Of a stretch of 36,877 nt of DNA, positions 9,300 through 18,055 are shown in pieces. Origin of the DNA: IGN2 sp964639955 (GTDB taxonomy: Bacteria; Bacteroidota; Ignavibacteria; Ignavibacteriales; Ignavibacteriaceae). The notes beneath the pieces are model-generated. The model was not told the origin of the DNA. It saw only the letters and a program-made list of their open reading frames with translations, and did not search any database. Every line of letters begins with the position of its first letter. The stretch's first letter is position 1. The stretch lies in assembly GCA_964639955.1 (NCBI GenBank), contig CAZXGJ010000037.1, forward strand, positions 1 to 36,877. Direction: 5' to 3'. A program made the position numbers and the translations under genes.

Positions 9300-9509
9300 T
9301 TACAGATCGAGCTTTGTTTGAATGGCTTTGTTTTTTCTCTTCGGCTCGCGGTGCCTTTTCAGGAAATCACCGAAATCCTCCTTGGAGATAATATAAATTT
9401 TGCCTACCTGCTCTGCCTTCAGCTTACCCGATCTAACGTGGTAGAGCACTGCCGAATGACTTATGTTCAGCAGTTTTGCAACTTCCTGAACGCTGAAGAA
9501 TTCTCTCAT
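9300..9509 (-). CDS. Small excisionase-family HTH DNA-binding protein
   Basis: A 69-residue protein with the MerR/excisionase-type winged helix (HTH_17): FSVQEVAKLLNISHSAVLYHVRSGKLKAEQVGKIYIISKEDFGDFL. The basic tail (KRHREPKRKNK) should help DNA binding. Such stand-alone proteins are encoded both by mobile elements and by ordinary chromosomes. No integrase or recombinase lies nearby, so the name does not imply an excision role here. An upstream AAGGC sits 6 nt before the ATG. It is flanked by the leftward DUF2779 gene and the M16 gene's terminator, so it is probably a single-gene unit. Confidence 0.85.
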   Translation of the reverse strand: MREFFSVQEVAKLLNISHSAVLYHVRSGKLKAEQVGKIYIISKEDFGDFLKRHREPKRKNKAIQTKLDL

Positions 9510-9595
9510 ATTAATGCCTTAATAGCTGTATAATAAAGCACTCTGATAATTTCAGGTTCAAATTAAGCAGATGAAGCAACATTTTCAATCGGATC

Positions 9596-9634
9596 AAAAA
9601 TAAACAGGCTGTTCCCCAATGCGGGGAACAAGCC
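9596..9634 (-). terminator. Rho-independent terminator of the M16 protease gene
   Basis: On the minus strand an 8-bp stem TGTTCCCC/GGGGAACA (9610-9630, 5-nt loop), extended by GGC/GCC past a one-base bulge, is followed by a T-rich run (9601-9596). It begins 26 bp downstream of the protease stop codon. Confidence 0.8.
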
Positions 9635-9659
9635 ATGATTACCAATTATTTGTAAAAGG

Positions 9660-12497
9660 TTATAATGGATTACCTTCTTTGTCTAATAAAATCGGGTTGC
9701 CCAGACCCAGATTCTTCAAGGGCTCAAGCTGTGTTTTTGCATCGCCGGCTATCACGTACGTCATAATATTCGGATCAATATATCTAATTGCCAGCTGTTT
9801 ATGCTGTTCAAGCGTCATTTTCTTTACTATATCCTCCCGTTGCCTTACATAATCGAACGGGAGATTATAGGTAGCAATATTATTCAGCATACCAAGCAAA
9901 GCATTTAGTGTTTCGAATGCTCTTGCATCCGATCTGATCAACGCATTCTTTGTAAACTCCAGATCTTTTTCAGGAATTCCTTCCCTGTATTTGTTCATCT
10001 GGTCAATAACTATCTGAACTGATTCAAAAGTTGCATTCGATCTTACACTTGATGATGCGAGGAAATAACCGGGGTAAAGCGAACCGTTAAAAGAAGTTCT
10101 CGCACCGTAAGTAAAACCTTTCTCTTCGCGCAAGATCATATTTACATAACTGTTAAAACTTCCACCAAGCTTATAATTCATAACAGTTGACGGGTAAAAA
10201 TCTTCATCGGTATATCTTAATCCAAGATTTCCAATCATAATCACAGATTGTTTTGCATCAGGGAAGTCAATAAAATAAAGCGAGGTAACCCGGGGTGATG
10301 CCGGAAACTGGTATTCAGGAAAATGAACTTCTTTCTTTTTCCATTTCAGCTCGAGCGACTGAAATGCAGATACTGCATCATCTTCTTCTATGTTTCCAGC
10401 TATTGTTATTGTTGAAATATTCGGGGCAAAATAATTTTTATAGAAATTTTTCATATCATCAATTGTTATGGAATTTACAGATTCTTCGGTGCCCAGGGTG
10501 CTATTACTTAAAATATGATTCGGACCGTAAATCATCTTAATGAAGACATTAGCTCCAACAATTGACGGGTTGGCACCGTTTCTGTTAATAGTTTCGATTG
10601 CTTCTGTTTTAAGCCGCTCAAACTCTTTTTCATCCCATCTCGGTTCAAATAAAATTTCTTCAACAAGCGCGTAAACCTCGCTGAACTTAGATGATAAACA
10701 ATTGGCTTCTATAACAACGGATTCTTTGGTTGTGAACATATTGATATTGGCTCCAAGCTCTTCAATAGCTTCTTCCAGCTCAACCGGGGTTTTATTCTTT
10801 GTTCCCTCCATCATTATATCGGAAATAAGATTGGCAACGCCAAGCTTATTAACGTCATCCAGCAGCAGCCCGCCCTTTAATGTAATTGAAAAATTAATTA
10901 ATGGAAGTTCATTCTGCTCAATACCGTAAATCCTGATACCGTTGGAAAGCTCAGTATTCCATACAGCCGGTGTTGTTACTACAGGATCCGGTCCCAGCGG
11001 TGGCTCAGCAGTTCTGTCAAATGCGGATTCAATTTTTTCAACTTCAACCTGCCCGGAAGCCATCTGATCTTGCTGCTCAAACTCGGTTGCATTTTGTTCT
11101 TCAATTTTTTCTTCTACAACAGGAAACATCTCCGAACCGGCAACGATTAGCTCTTTCTTCCCTTTGGGAACAAAGCTGGTAATTACGTAAGGTTTATCTT
11201 TAATGTATTTTTCATAAACCTGCATCACATCTTCCCTTGTAACATCCATCAATCCCTGCAAATCCTTAGATATATAATCCGGCGAGCCGGCAAATTCGTT
11301 GTAAATGGCTAACTGAAAACTCTTACCCAGTACACTTGTTATCTGGTTATAAAAATCAGTTTCTACTTGTGCTTTAACGCGATTCAAATCTCTTTCTGTA
11401 AAGCTATCTGTCTCAAATCTTTTAAAAGATTCTTTTATTGCCTTTTCAACATCATCAAGGCTTTTATCCGGAAATGCTCTTATCCTGATCCGGAAATCGC
11501 CGGCAATCTCCTGAGAGTTCTGGCTGCTGGATACTGAGGGTGCAAGCTTTTTTTCTTCTACAATAACTTTATAAAGGGGCGATTTTTTACTCTCTGAGAA
11601 CAGCTCAGCAAAAATGCTGAGAGCATAGCTATCTTTAGTAAATTGCTGCGGAGTGGGGAAAACCATATTAAGTTCCGGCGATGCGGCAAAATTATCTTCA
11701 TGATAAGCTCGTTTTGTCTCGTCGAGGACAACTGTCATCGGGCTTAACGGATTAACACTTTCACCTTTTTTTATTTCTCCAAAATATTTTTCGACAAGAC
11801 TTTTTGTTTCTTCTTTATTGAAGTTTCCCGCAATAACCAACGTTGCGTTATTTGGTCCGTACCATTTTTTGAAGAATTCGTGAACATCTGAAAGAGTTGC
11901 TTTCCTGAGATCCTCAAGCTCGCCTATTGTTTGCCAGTTATACGGATGGTTTTCCGGATAAAGCAGTTTATGGATTACATAGTTTGTATGACCGTACGGC
12001 TGATTATCATACCTTTGTCTTTTTTCATTCTGCACTACTGCCTGCTGGTTCATAAATGCTTCCCGAGTAACGGTACTCAGCAGGAATCCCATTCTGTCAG
12101 ACTCCAGCCATAAAACCATCTCAAGAGCATTATCAGGAACTACCTGGTAATAAACAGTTCCATCATCCCAGGTACCGCCATTTAATGTGCCGCCTGCATT
12201 CTGAATTTTCTGAAAGAACTGATCCTGCGGAACGTGTTCGGATTCCTGGAACATCATATGCTCGAACAAATGAGCAAAGCCGGTTCTTCCTTTTACTTCC
12301 CTGTTAGATCCTACATGATAAAGGACAGCCACGGAAACAAGCGGATCGGATTTGTCTTCGTGAAGTATTACTTCAAGACCGTTTTCCAGGGTATATTTTT
12401 CATAATCAATTCTAAACTCCGGAGATGTGTTGCCGCATCCGATTGTAAGGAGCATAAGGAATAATGCCGGGAGGAAAATCAATTTTGCTTTATTCAT
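9660..12497 (-). CDS. M16-family zinc metalloprotease lipoprotein (fused two-half pitrilysin type)
   Basis: About 945 residues. An N-terminal lipoprotein signal with lipobox LTIGC anchors it to a membrane, probably facing the periplasm. The first M16 half has the inverted zinc motif HLFEH (about residues 76-80) and the distal Glu in VVQNEKRQRYDNQPY about 77 residues later. The second half (from ~500) is M16-like but has no HxxEH, as expected for the non-catalytic half. It keeps the FTYGARTSF segment that lines the substrate chamber. A Gln/Glu-rich linker joins the halves. The likely function is degradation of peptides released by other proteolysis. I prefer the ATG at 12497, with AGGA 7 nt upstream, over a GTG one codon earlier. 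Confidence 0.92.
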   Translation of the reverse strand: MNKAKLIFLPALFLMLLTIGCGNTSPEFRIDYEKYTLENGLEVILHEDKSDPLVSVAVLYHVGSNREVKGRTGFAHLFEHMMFQESEHVPQDQFFQKIQNAGGTLNGGTWDDGTVYYQVVPDNALEMVLWLESDRMGFLLSTVTREAFMNQQAVVQNEKRQRYDNQPYGHTNYVIHKLLYPENHPYNWQTIGELEDLRKATLSDVHEFFKKWYGPNNATLVIAGNFNKEETKSLVEKYFGEIKKGESVNPLSPMTVVLDETKRAYHEDNFAASPELNMVFPTPQQFTKDSYALSIFAELFSESKKSPLYKVIVEEKKLAPSVSSSQNSQEIAGDFRIRIRAFPDKSLDDVEKAIKESFKRFETDSFTERDLNRVKAQVETDFYNQITSVLGKSFQLAIYNEFAGSPDYISKDLQGLMDVTREDVMQVYEKYIKDKPYVITSFVPKGKKELIVAGSEMFPVVEEKIEEQNATEFEQQDQMASGQVEVEKIESAFDRTAEPPLGPDPVVTTPAVWNTELSNGIRIYGIEQNELPLINFSITLKGGLLLDDVNKLGVANLISDIMMEGTKNKTPVELEEAIEELGANINMFTTKESVVIEANCLSSKFSEVYALVEEILFEPRWDEKEFERLKTEAIETINRNGANPSIVGANVFIKMIYGPNHILSNSTLGTEESVNSITIDDMKNFYKNYFAPNISTITIAGNIEEDDAVSAFQSLELKWKKKEVHFPEYQFPASPRVTSLYFIDFPDAKQSVIMIGNLGLRYTDEDFYPSTVMNYKLGGSFNSYVNMILREEKGFTYGARTSFNGSLYPGYFLASSSVRSNATFESVQIVIDQMNKYREGIPEKDLEFTKNALIRSDARAFETLNALLGMLNNIATYNLPFDYVRQREDIVKKMTLEQHKQLAIRYIDPNIMTYVIAGDAKTQLEPLKNLGLGNPILLDKEGNPL

Positions 12498-12661
12498 CAC
12501 TTTTTCCTTTTATTATTTAAAACCTGAAAAAAAAGATGTTCAAAATGTAGAAAAAATCTGATGAACTTCAACCATATTCGGATAAACGGCGGCAGAAACA
12601 TCCTGCAGGAAGCTCGAAAAAAGCAATAGTTTCAGAAGGGGAGTTTCAAGCGGATGAAGTA

Positions 12662-12901
12662 TCAGCTGAAAATACGGGTAAATACCCGCGGGGATTTGCT
12701 GCCGTCACGTCGGTCTTTAAGGCGTGCTGAAATAAATGCGACAAAAAGCAACAGCAACGCAATAGCAAGCAGAGAAAGCCCTATGTATAACGCATCCCAG
12801 TTACCGAAGGCATATCTGATTGCCTGAACAAGCGCGAAAATCAGAATTACTTCGAGAATAAACCAGATGGTGCTGATGATTGTATTTTTCATTTGTTTCA
12901 T
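12662..12901 (-). CDS. Small two-helix membrane protein, unknown function
   Basis: 79 residues with two predicted transmembrane helices (about residues 8-28 and 38-60) and a strongly basic tail (ARLKDRRDGSKSPRVFTR). The positive-inside rule would place the tail in the cytoplasm. There is no recognised family. Two in-frame ATGs three codons apart (12901, 12892) are both possible, and neither has a clear Shine-Dalgarno. It stands alone between the M16 gene, which it precedes in the same direction, and a divergent HEAT-repeat gene. Hydrophobic pattern and codon use make it a credible gene, but I assign no function. Confidence 0.55.
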   Translation of the reverse strand: MKQMKNTIISTIWFILEVILIFALVQAIRYAFGNWDALYIGLSLLAIALLLLFVAFISARLKDRRDGSKSPRVFTRIFS

Positions 12902-13201
12902 TTGTTTATAGTTTTAATCGAGCTTATTAATTAGATAACCATTCAAATAATTACACCAGCTAACTTAGAAAATAAAATCATCAAAATCAGCCTGCTTTTG
13001 TTAATAAATCATTAATTATTTATAAAATTAACCCGCTCTTCATCTCAATCAGAAGAAATAGACACATATAACCGGTTAAGTTCAACCGTATGATTTTTTC
13101 CGTTCAACCTTTAATAAATCCTTTCGCCATAAACTCGAAACAAAACTGGTAAAAAATTAGTCTATAACAGTAAACAAAAAAAAATAATTAAGGAGTGTAC
13201 T

Positions 13202-13645
13202 ATGAAATTTTCAATCAAATATTGTGTTTTTATTCTGATTGTTTTCCTTTTCAGATCTCAGGTCTTTGCCGAAGCTCTGCCGGGATCAGAAGATAAATTT
13301 AATCAGAATACGGTATTGAGCCTGCTCGAAGGATTAAATTCGAATAACCTTGGGCTAAGAACAGGCTGCGCATATATGCTTGGTGAACTTAAAGTTTCTT
13401 CTGCAATAATACCATTAATGAATATGCTGAGAGAGGACGAAAGTGAGGAAGCGCGAATTTCCGCCGCACTTGCTTTATTTAAGATAGGAACACCAATGTC
13501 AATTAATGCAGTAAGACAAGCGGTAAAGTTTGATGAAAGCAGCAGAGTAAGCAAACTTGCGGCAGCTTTTTACCAGCAGCACCTCCGTAATAACAGCAGT
13601 TACGAAGAAATAACAAAAGACTCAACGTATGCTGCACTTAAGTAG
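13202..13645 (+). CDS. Secreted HEAT-repeat protein
   Basis: 147 residues with a signal peptide (about 1-23, cleavage near VFA/EA). Residues ~35-125 form HEAT-type helical repeats: LLEGLNSNNLGLRTGCAYMLGELK, then ALIPL-like IIPLMNMLREDESEEARISAALALFKIG, then a third incomplete unit. Such repeats form protein-binding scaffolds. It has a strong AAGGAG Shine-Dalgarno and its own terminator, so it is a single-gene unit. The partner is unknown. The export signal places it in the periplasm. Confidence 0.85.
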   Translation: MKFSIKYCVFILIVFLFRSQVFAEALPGSEDKFNQNTVLSLLEGLNSNNLGLRTGCAYMLGELKVSSAIIPLMNMLREDESEEARISAALALFKIGTPMSINAVRQAVKFDESSRVSKLAAAFYQQHLRNNSSYEEITKDSTYAALK

Positions 13646-13672
13646 ATGATGCCTTATCATCTCTTCTCCACT

Positions 13673-13699
13673 GCCCGGGAATTTTTTTCCGGGCTTTTT
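13673..13699 (+). terminator. Rho-independent terminator after the HEAT-repeat gene
   Basis: Stem GCCCGG (13673-13678) / CCGGGC (13689-13694) is followed by TTTTTATTTT. It begins 28 bp after the HEAT gene stop. Confidence 0.85.
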
Positions 13700-13836
13700 A
13701 TTTTACAAAAAAAATTTTAAAAAATAATTTGTTTAAGTGAGGAATTATTTTCAGTTTTGCACAGGAAGATTAATTAACTAATCATTCAATTCTAAACTAA
13801 TGAACACCCCGGAATAAATCTTTGATTACTGATTCG

Positions 13837-14007
13837 ATGAAGAGAGGAAGAAAGAGAAATTCACCGCGGAGAAAAGCAAATCAGTTGAGCTTTGATTTTA
13901 CTGAAAACGTTCCAATAGAAATTCACACACCAAGATTTGATATCCCGAATTTACGCAAGGAGTATTCTGCTGAACCTAAACGGGATATACAATTTATAAA
14001 AGGTTGA
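13837..14007 (+). CDS. Small basic hypothetical protein
   Basis: An ORF of 56 codons from ATG (a TTG five codons upstream is possible). The N-terminus is very basic (MKRGRKRNSPRRK) and is followed by QLSFDF, then a polar tail. QLSFDF resembles the QLxLF-type peptide that binds the DNA sliding clamp, but it is too short to prove that. Its stop abuts a 24-bp palindrome shared with the end of the converging NRPS gene. I do not recognise a family. The skewed composition and clean position between terminators give moderate support for a real gene. Confidence 0.4.
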   Translation: MKRGRKRNSPRRKANQLSFDFTENVPIEIHTPRFDIPNLRKEYSAEPKRDIQFIKG

Positions 14008-14031
14008 CTGCCGGAATTTAAATTCCAGCAG
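14008..14031. terminator. Palindrome at a convergent gene junction, possible bidirectional terminator
   Basis: A 24-bp palindrome with 11 of 12 pairs matched and centre GGAATTTAAATTCC. It begins at the base after the small ORF stop and spans the NRPS stop codon (14018-14020). The T-runs are weak on both sides, so the terminator role is inferred from position. Confidence 0.45.
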
Positions 14032-17000
14032 ATTTCTCCCTTACTTCTAAAATTGCATTATTTAATTCTTTTGCCAGCGATTCAACAAATGGTTTAATAA
14101 GCATACCGCGCGGATTAACATTGATAGTGACAACATGGAGTTCATCTGTGATTCCACTCCATCCAAAATTGAAATCACCGGAGCCGGCAAAGTATGTTTT
14201 AGGCTTTATTAGTATAATTTTCCCCCGATACTTTTCAGGAATGTACTTATTCTGAGCAGATTCATTCATTTTCTCCACATTAATATGAGGATACTTCGGG
14301 GTTGAGGCAGGATTAAACACGCTAATAAGCCGTGAAAAAAATATTTTTAATTTTAACGCTATTCTTTCTTTTTCAACCATAAATTTCTTATTAAAAAATA
14401 ACGCCCTGCTCTCAGATGAGGCAAGGTAGTTACCGATGTGAAAAAATAAGTTCTGAATTTTATTAAAGGATTTTAAAACCGCAGATTTGTTTAATGTGTT
14501 TACATTATACGTCTCAAGCAAGGCAAGCACAGCAACAGATTTACCCCGTCTCTGCAATTGTTGAGCAATTTCCAACGCAACCGTGCCGCCCATGCAATAT
14601 CCGGCAAGATAGTAAGGCCCTTCGGGTTGAACGGTAAGAATTTCATTTACATACCGTTCAGCCATATCAATTAAATTTCTTTCAATGAAACTATTATTTA
14701 CCAGGTGTATAGATTGCACGCCGTAAACAGGAATCTCATTATGCAAATGTTCAGCTAATTCTTTGTACAGAAAAACATTTCCCCCTGCACCGTGAATAAG
14801 AAAAAGCGGATGCCTGCCATTTCCATTTTTCAGCTTAAGAAGTACCTGTTGTGCCTGATTATATTTTTTCTCTCTAATATGAAAAGAAATTCCCTCAATG
14901 GTTGGAAAAGTAAAAAGCAGAGAAAGAGGAAGATCAGTGCCAAAATTTTTATTTATCTCATTAAAAAGAAAAACGGCAAGCAGTGAATGCCCGCCGAGTT
15001 CGAAAAAGTCATCCGTTACTCCGATTTTGCCCGTTCCCAAAACTTTCTGCCAGATTTTTACCAGCTCTTTTTCCGTTTCATCCCGGGGTTCGACCTTTTC
15101 AAGCTTATTAAAATTGTCGACTTCAACCATTGTAGCCAAAGCTTTTTTATCCACTTTCCCATTCGGAGTAAGAGGAAGCTTTTCGAGTTCAATTATCAGC
15201 GATGGAATCATATATTCAGGAAGCTTTTTACCAAGATGAAGTTTCGCCTCACTTAAATTTAGTTTCGCCTTATTTTCCATTACAACAAATGCAATTAACC
15301 GAACGTCCCCTGTTTTAATTTCTTTAATAATTACCGCTGCTTCCTTCACATAATTATTGCTATATAGTGCCGATTCAATTTCTCCGAGTTCAATTCTGTA
15401 TCCCCTCAGCTTTATCTGGTTATCTGCACGATGCAAAAACTCACATTCTCCGTTTCTGATAATCCGAACGATATCCCCGGTTCTGTAAATTTTTTCTCCA
15501 TTATAAATGAAAGGATTATCGATGAATTTTTCAGCCGTTAATTCCGGATTATTAAGATATCCCTCAGCCAGGCCTGCACCGCCAATATAAAGTTCACCCG
15601 GCATTCCTTCGGGCAAAAGTTTACGGTTAGAATCGAGAACGTAAAACTGAGTGTTTGCTATTGGTGAACCGAGAGTAATTTTCTCTTTAGCGGATATTTT
15701 CTTTACCGAAGACCAGATTGTGGTCTCAGTCGGTCCGTACATATTCCATAATTCATCGCACCTATCAAGCAGCTGTTCCGCCAGATCAGTATTGAATGGC
15801 TCACCGCCGCAAAGAATTCTCAAATTGAATTTTTCATTCCATCCCGCACTAAGCAATAATCTCCATGTAGATGGAGTTGCCTGCATAATATTTGCTTTAC
15901 TCTGCCTCAAATTTTTTAAAAGCATTTGCCCGTCGTAAGTAATTTCCTTTGGAACAAGAACTACTTTAGCACCGGCAGCCAGCGGTAAAAATATTTCCAG
16001 CACAGAAATGTCAAATGAAAGCGATGTAACAGACAGTAAAATGTCATCTTTACTAATACCCGGCTTTTCCATCATGGAGTAAAGGAAATTGACAACAGAC
16101 CTGTGAAGAATAGCAACACCTTTGGGTCTGCCGGTGGAACCGGAAGTATAAATAACATAAGCTTTGTTTTCCGGAAAACATTCAATCTTGTTAAGATAAG
16201 CCGGGTAGCTATCCAAAATGCTTTTTTCTTTTTGAATATCTAAAAGCACTCCATCAAAATTTGTGAACAAATTTAGAAATTCTGTCTGAGTAATTATTAC
16301 AGAAAGTTCTGAATCCTTAATCATATAATTCAGCCTGTCCGGCGGATAAGTCGGGTCGAGAGGTACGTATGCCGCACCGGCTTTCATCACAGCAAGTAAC
16401 GAAATTATCATATCCGCAGAGCGGTCTGTTGATATACCAACCAGATCGCCAGGTTTCACATTCTTTTCAATTAAATAACCAGCAAGCCTGTTAGCTCTAT
16501 CGTTCAGCATTTTATAGCTTAACTTTGTGTTACCTGATTCTACTGCAATTTTTTCCGGATTATTTCGAACGCTTTCTTCAAATAAGTCGGTTACAGTTTT
16601 ATCAGTCGGATACTGCCTGCCGGTATCATTCTGCAGGACAAGGAGTTTTGTAGTTTCCTTCTCTGAAAGAAAAGAGAGAGCGTTGAGAGAAGCATGCGGA
16701 TCAGATACAATTGATTTTAACAGTAAGTTGAAATGAAGGGATAGTCTTTCGATTTTTTCTTTACTGTACAGGTCGGTATTGAATTCATAATAGCCATCGA
16801 GATAATTGCTCCATTCCCAAATATAAAGCGAGAGATCAAACTGAGATTTACCCGTATCAATTTCCATCGACTCAACCCCTAAACCGTAAAGCTCCGGCTT
16901 TTTTCCTGTGATGTACTGAAACATAATTTGAAAAACTGGGTGAACCATCGGGCTGCGATGAGGATGAATGTTTGCAATGATATCTTCAAAAGGGTAATCG

Positions 17001-18007
17001 TGATTTGCAAATGCTGAAAACGTAACTCTTCTTTCTGCCTGAAGGAAATCCCTGAAAGATTTTTTCCCATCCAAACAGGATCTGAAAGGAAGCATATTAA
17101 TGAATACGCCAATGCAGTCTTTGAAATCTTCAGGCCGGTTTAGTACGGGCGAACCAATCGTCAAATCTGAATTACCGGTATAACGGTACAAGAGCACCTT
17201 AAAAGCAGCGAGCAGTGTTGTATATAAAGAACAGCTGTTTTCTTTGCTTATTTTTCTTAACTGATTTACAAGTGCTTCATCAAAGGAGAAGTAAATTCTT
17301 GCACCGTTAAAAGTCGGTTTAATTGATTTATTGTAATCTTTCGGAATTTCTGAAAGCGGTATCTCACCCCCGAGCTGCTTCTTCCAGAAATTGAGTTTTC
17401 TTGCAGAATCTTTCCCGTCCTGAGCTTGATGAACATAAGTAATATAATCACTGTAATTTTTTTCTGCCGGCGGAAGAGACAGCGGTTCATTTTTTACAAA
17501 CGAATTATAAATGGTTTCCAGTTCTTTAAATAAAATACCAAGCGATGAACCGTCAATAATTATATGATGTATAACGAAGGTAAAAATCCATTCATTTTCA
17601 TTCAGCCGTACAAGGTTTGCCCGGAATAATGGCGGCTTTGCCAGCATAAACGGTCTTGCAGCAGATTCATTTGCTATCCTTGCAGCTTCAGAATATTTTT
17701 TTTCGTCATCAAGATAGCCGACATCGAATATATCAATTTTAAAATCCAATGTGCCAAGAACCTTCAGCAATGGCGAGCCGTTGCCCCCGACAATTGCTGA
17801 TCGAAGAATTTCGTGACGCCGGATCAGCAACTCAAAGCTTTTTTCTAAAAGCCGAACATCAGGTTTTCCTTTTAAATAATAGCGGCGGGAAACATTACAG
17901 GCGGCGTTCCCCGGTTCCATCCGGTCAAGAAACCAGAATCTCATCTGAGATTTAGAAATTGCTAAAGTGTCAACTTGTTCCTGTATATAATTTGTGTTAT
18001 CAAACAT
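14018..18007 (-). CDS. Single-module nonribosomal peptide synthetase (C-A-T-TE), predicted glycine-activating
   Basis: 1329 residues. The condensation domain (~10-450) has the active-site HHIIIDG (His147-Gly153). The adenylation domain (~475-955) has YTSGSTGRPKG, YGPTETT, YRTGD and NGKVDKK. The carrier domain has LGGHSLL with phosphopantetheine Ser1008. The thioesterase is ~1065-1320. Aligning by eye to GrsA, the ten specificity positions read D666 I667 L670 Q709 L732 G734 M756 I764 W765 K951, one change from the remembered glycine code DILQLGLIWK. The thioesterase elbow is GYCMGG (Cys1138). The usual LLD is LLE (Glu1165), and the normal GxH near the C-terminus is VNPRGM, with no His. It is the last gene of the FkbH-K-like operon, 48 bp after the FkbH gene. 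The starting C domain with no upstream module suggests an acyl group supplied from the stand-alone carrier protein. Confidence 0.93.
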   Translation of the reverse strand: MFDNTNYIQEQVDTLAISKSQMRFWFLDRMEPGNAACNVSRRYYLKGKPDVRLLEKSFELLIRRHEILRSAIVGGNGSPLLKVLGTLDFKIDIFDVGYLDDEKKYSEAARIANESAARPFMLAKPPLFRANLVRLNENEWIFTFVIHHIIIDGSSLGILFKELETIYNSFVKNEPLSLPPAEKNYSDYITYVHQAQDGKDSARKLNFWKKQLGGEIPLSEIPKDYNKSIKPTFNGARIYFSFDEALVNQLRKISKENSCSLYTTLLAAFKVLLYRYTGNSDLTIGSPVLNRPEDFKDCIGVFINMLPFRSCLDGKKSFRDFLQAERRVTFSAFANHDYPFEDIIANIHPHRSPMVHPVFQIMFQYITGKKPELYGLGVESMEIDTGKSQFDLSLYIWEWSNYLDGYYEFNTDLYSKEKIERLSLHFNLLLKSIVSDPHASLNALSFLSEKETTKLLVLQNDTGRQYPTDKTVTDLFEESVRNNPEKIAVESGNTKLSYKMLNDRANRLAGYLIEKNVKPGDLVGISTDRSADMIISLLAVMKAGAAYVPLDPTYPPDRLNYMIKDSELSVIITQTEFLNLFTNFDGVLLDIQKEKSILDSYPAYLNKIECFPENKAYVIYTSGSTGRPKGVAILHRSVVNFLYSMMEKPGISKDDILLSVTSLSFDISVLEIFLPLAAGAKVVLVPKEITYDGQMLLKNLRQSKANIMQATPSTWRLLLSAGWNEKFNLRILCGGEPFNTDLAEQLLDRCDELWNMYGPTETTIWSSVKKISAKEKITLGSPIANTQFYVLDSNRKLLPEGMPGELYIGGAGLAEGYLNNPELTAEKFIDNPFIYNGEKIYRTGDIVRIIRNGECEFLHRADNQIKLRGYRIELGEIESALYSNNYVKEAAVIIKEIKTGDVRLIAFVVMENKAKLNLSEAKLHLGKKLPEYMIPSLIIELEKLPLTPNGKVDKKALATMVEVDNFNKLEKVEPRDETEKELVKIWQKVLGTGKIGVTDDFFELGGHSLLAVFLFNEINKNFGTDLPLSLLFTFPTIEGISFHIREKKYNQAQQVLLKLKNGNGRHPLFLIHGAGGNVFLYKELAEHLHNEIPVYGVQSIHLVNNSFIERNLIDMAERYVNEILTVQPEGPYYLAGYCMGGTVALEIAQQLQRRGKSVAVLALLETYNVNTLNKSAVLKSFNKIQNLFFHIGNYLASSESRALFFNKKFMVEKERIALKLKIFFSRLISVFNPASTPKYPHINVEKMNESAQNKYIPEKYRGKIILIKPKTYFAGSGDFNFGWSGITDELHVVTINVNPRGMLIKPFVESLAKELNNAILEVREKSAGI

Positions 18008-18055
18008 AGTTCAGTTACAGATTAAAAAAATACGGGCATTTTATCAGAATAAATT

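Noticed and set aside
9300..9509. Excisionase as evidence for a prophage or integrative element
   Set aside because: No integrase, attachment repeats or phage genes lie nearby; stand-alone HTH_17 proteins are common on chromosomes.
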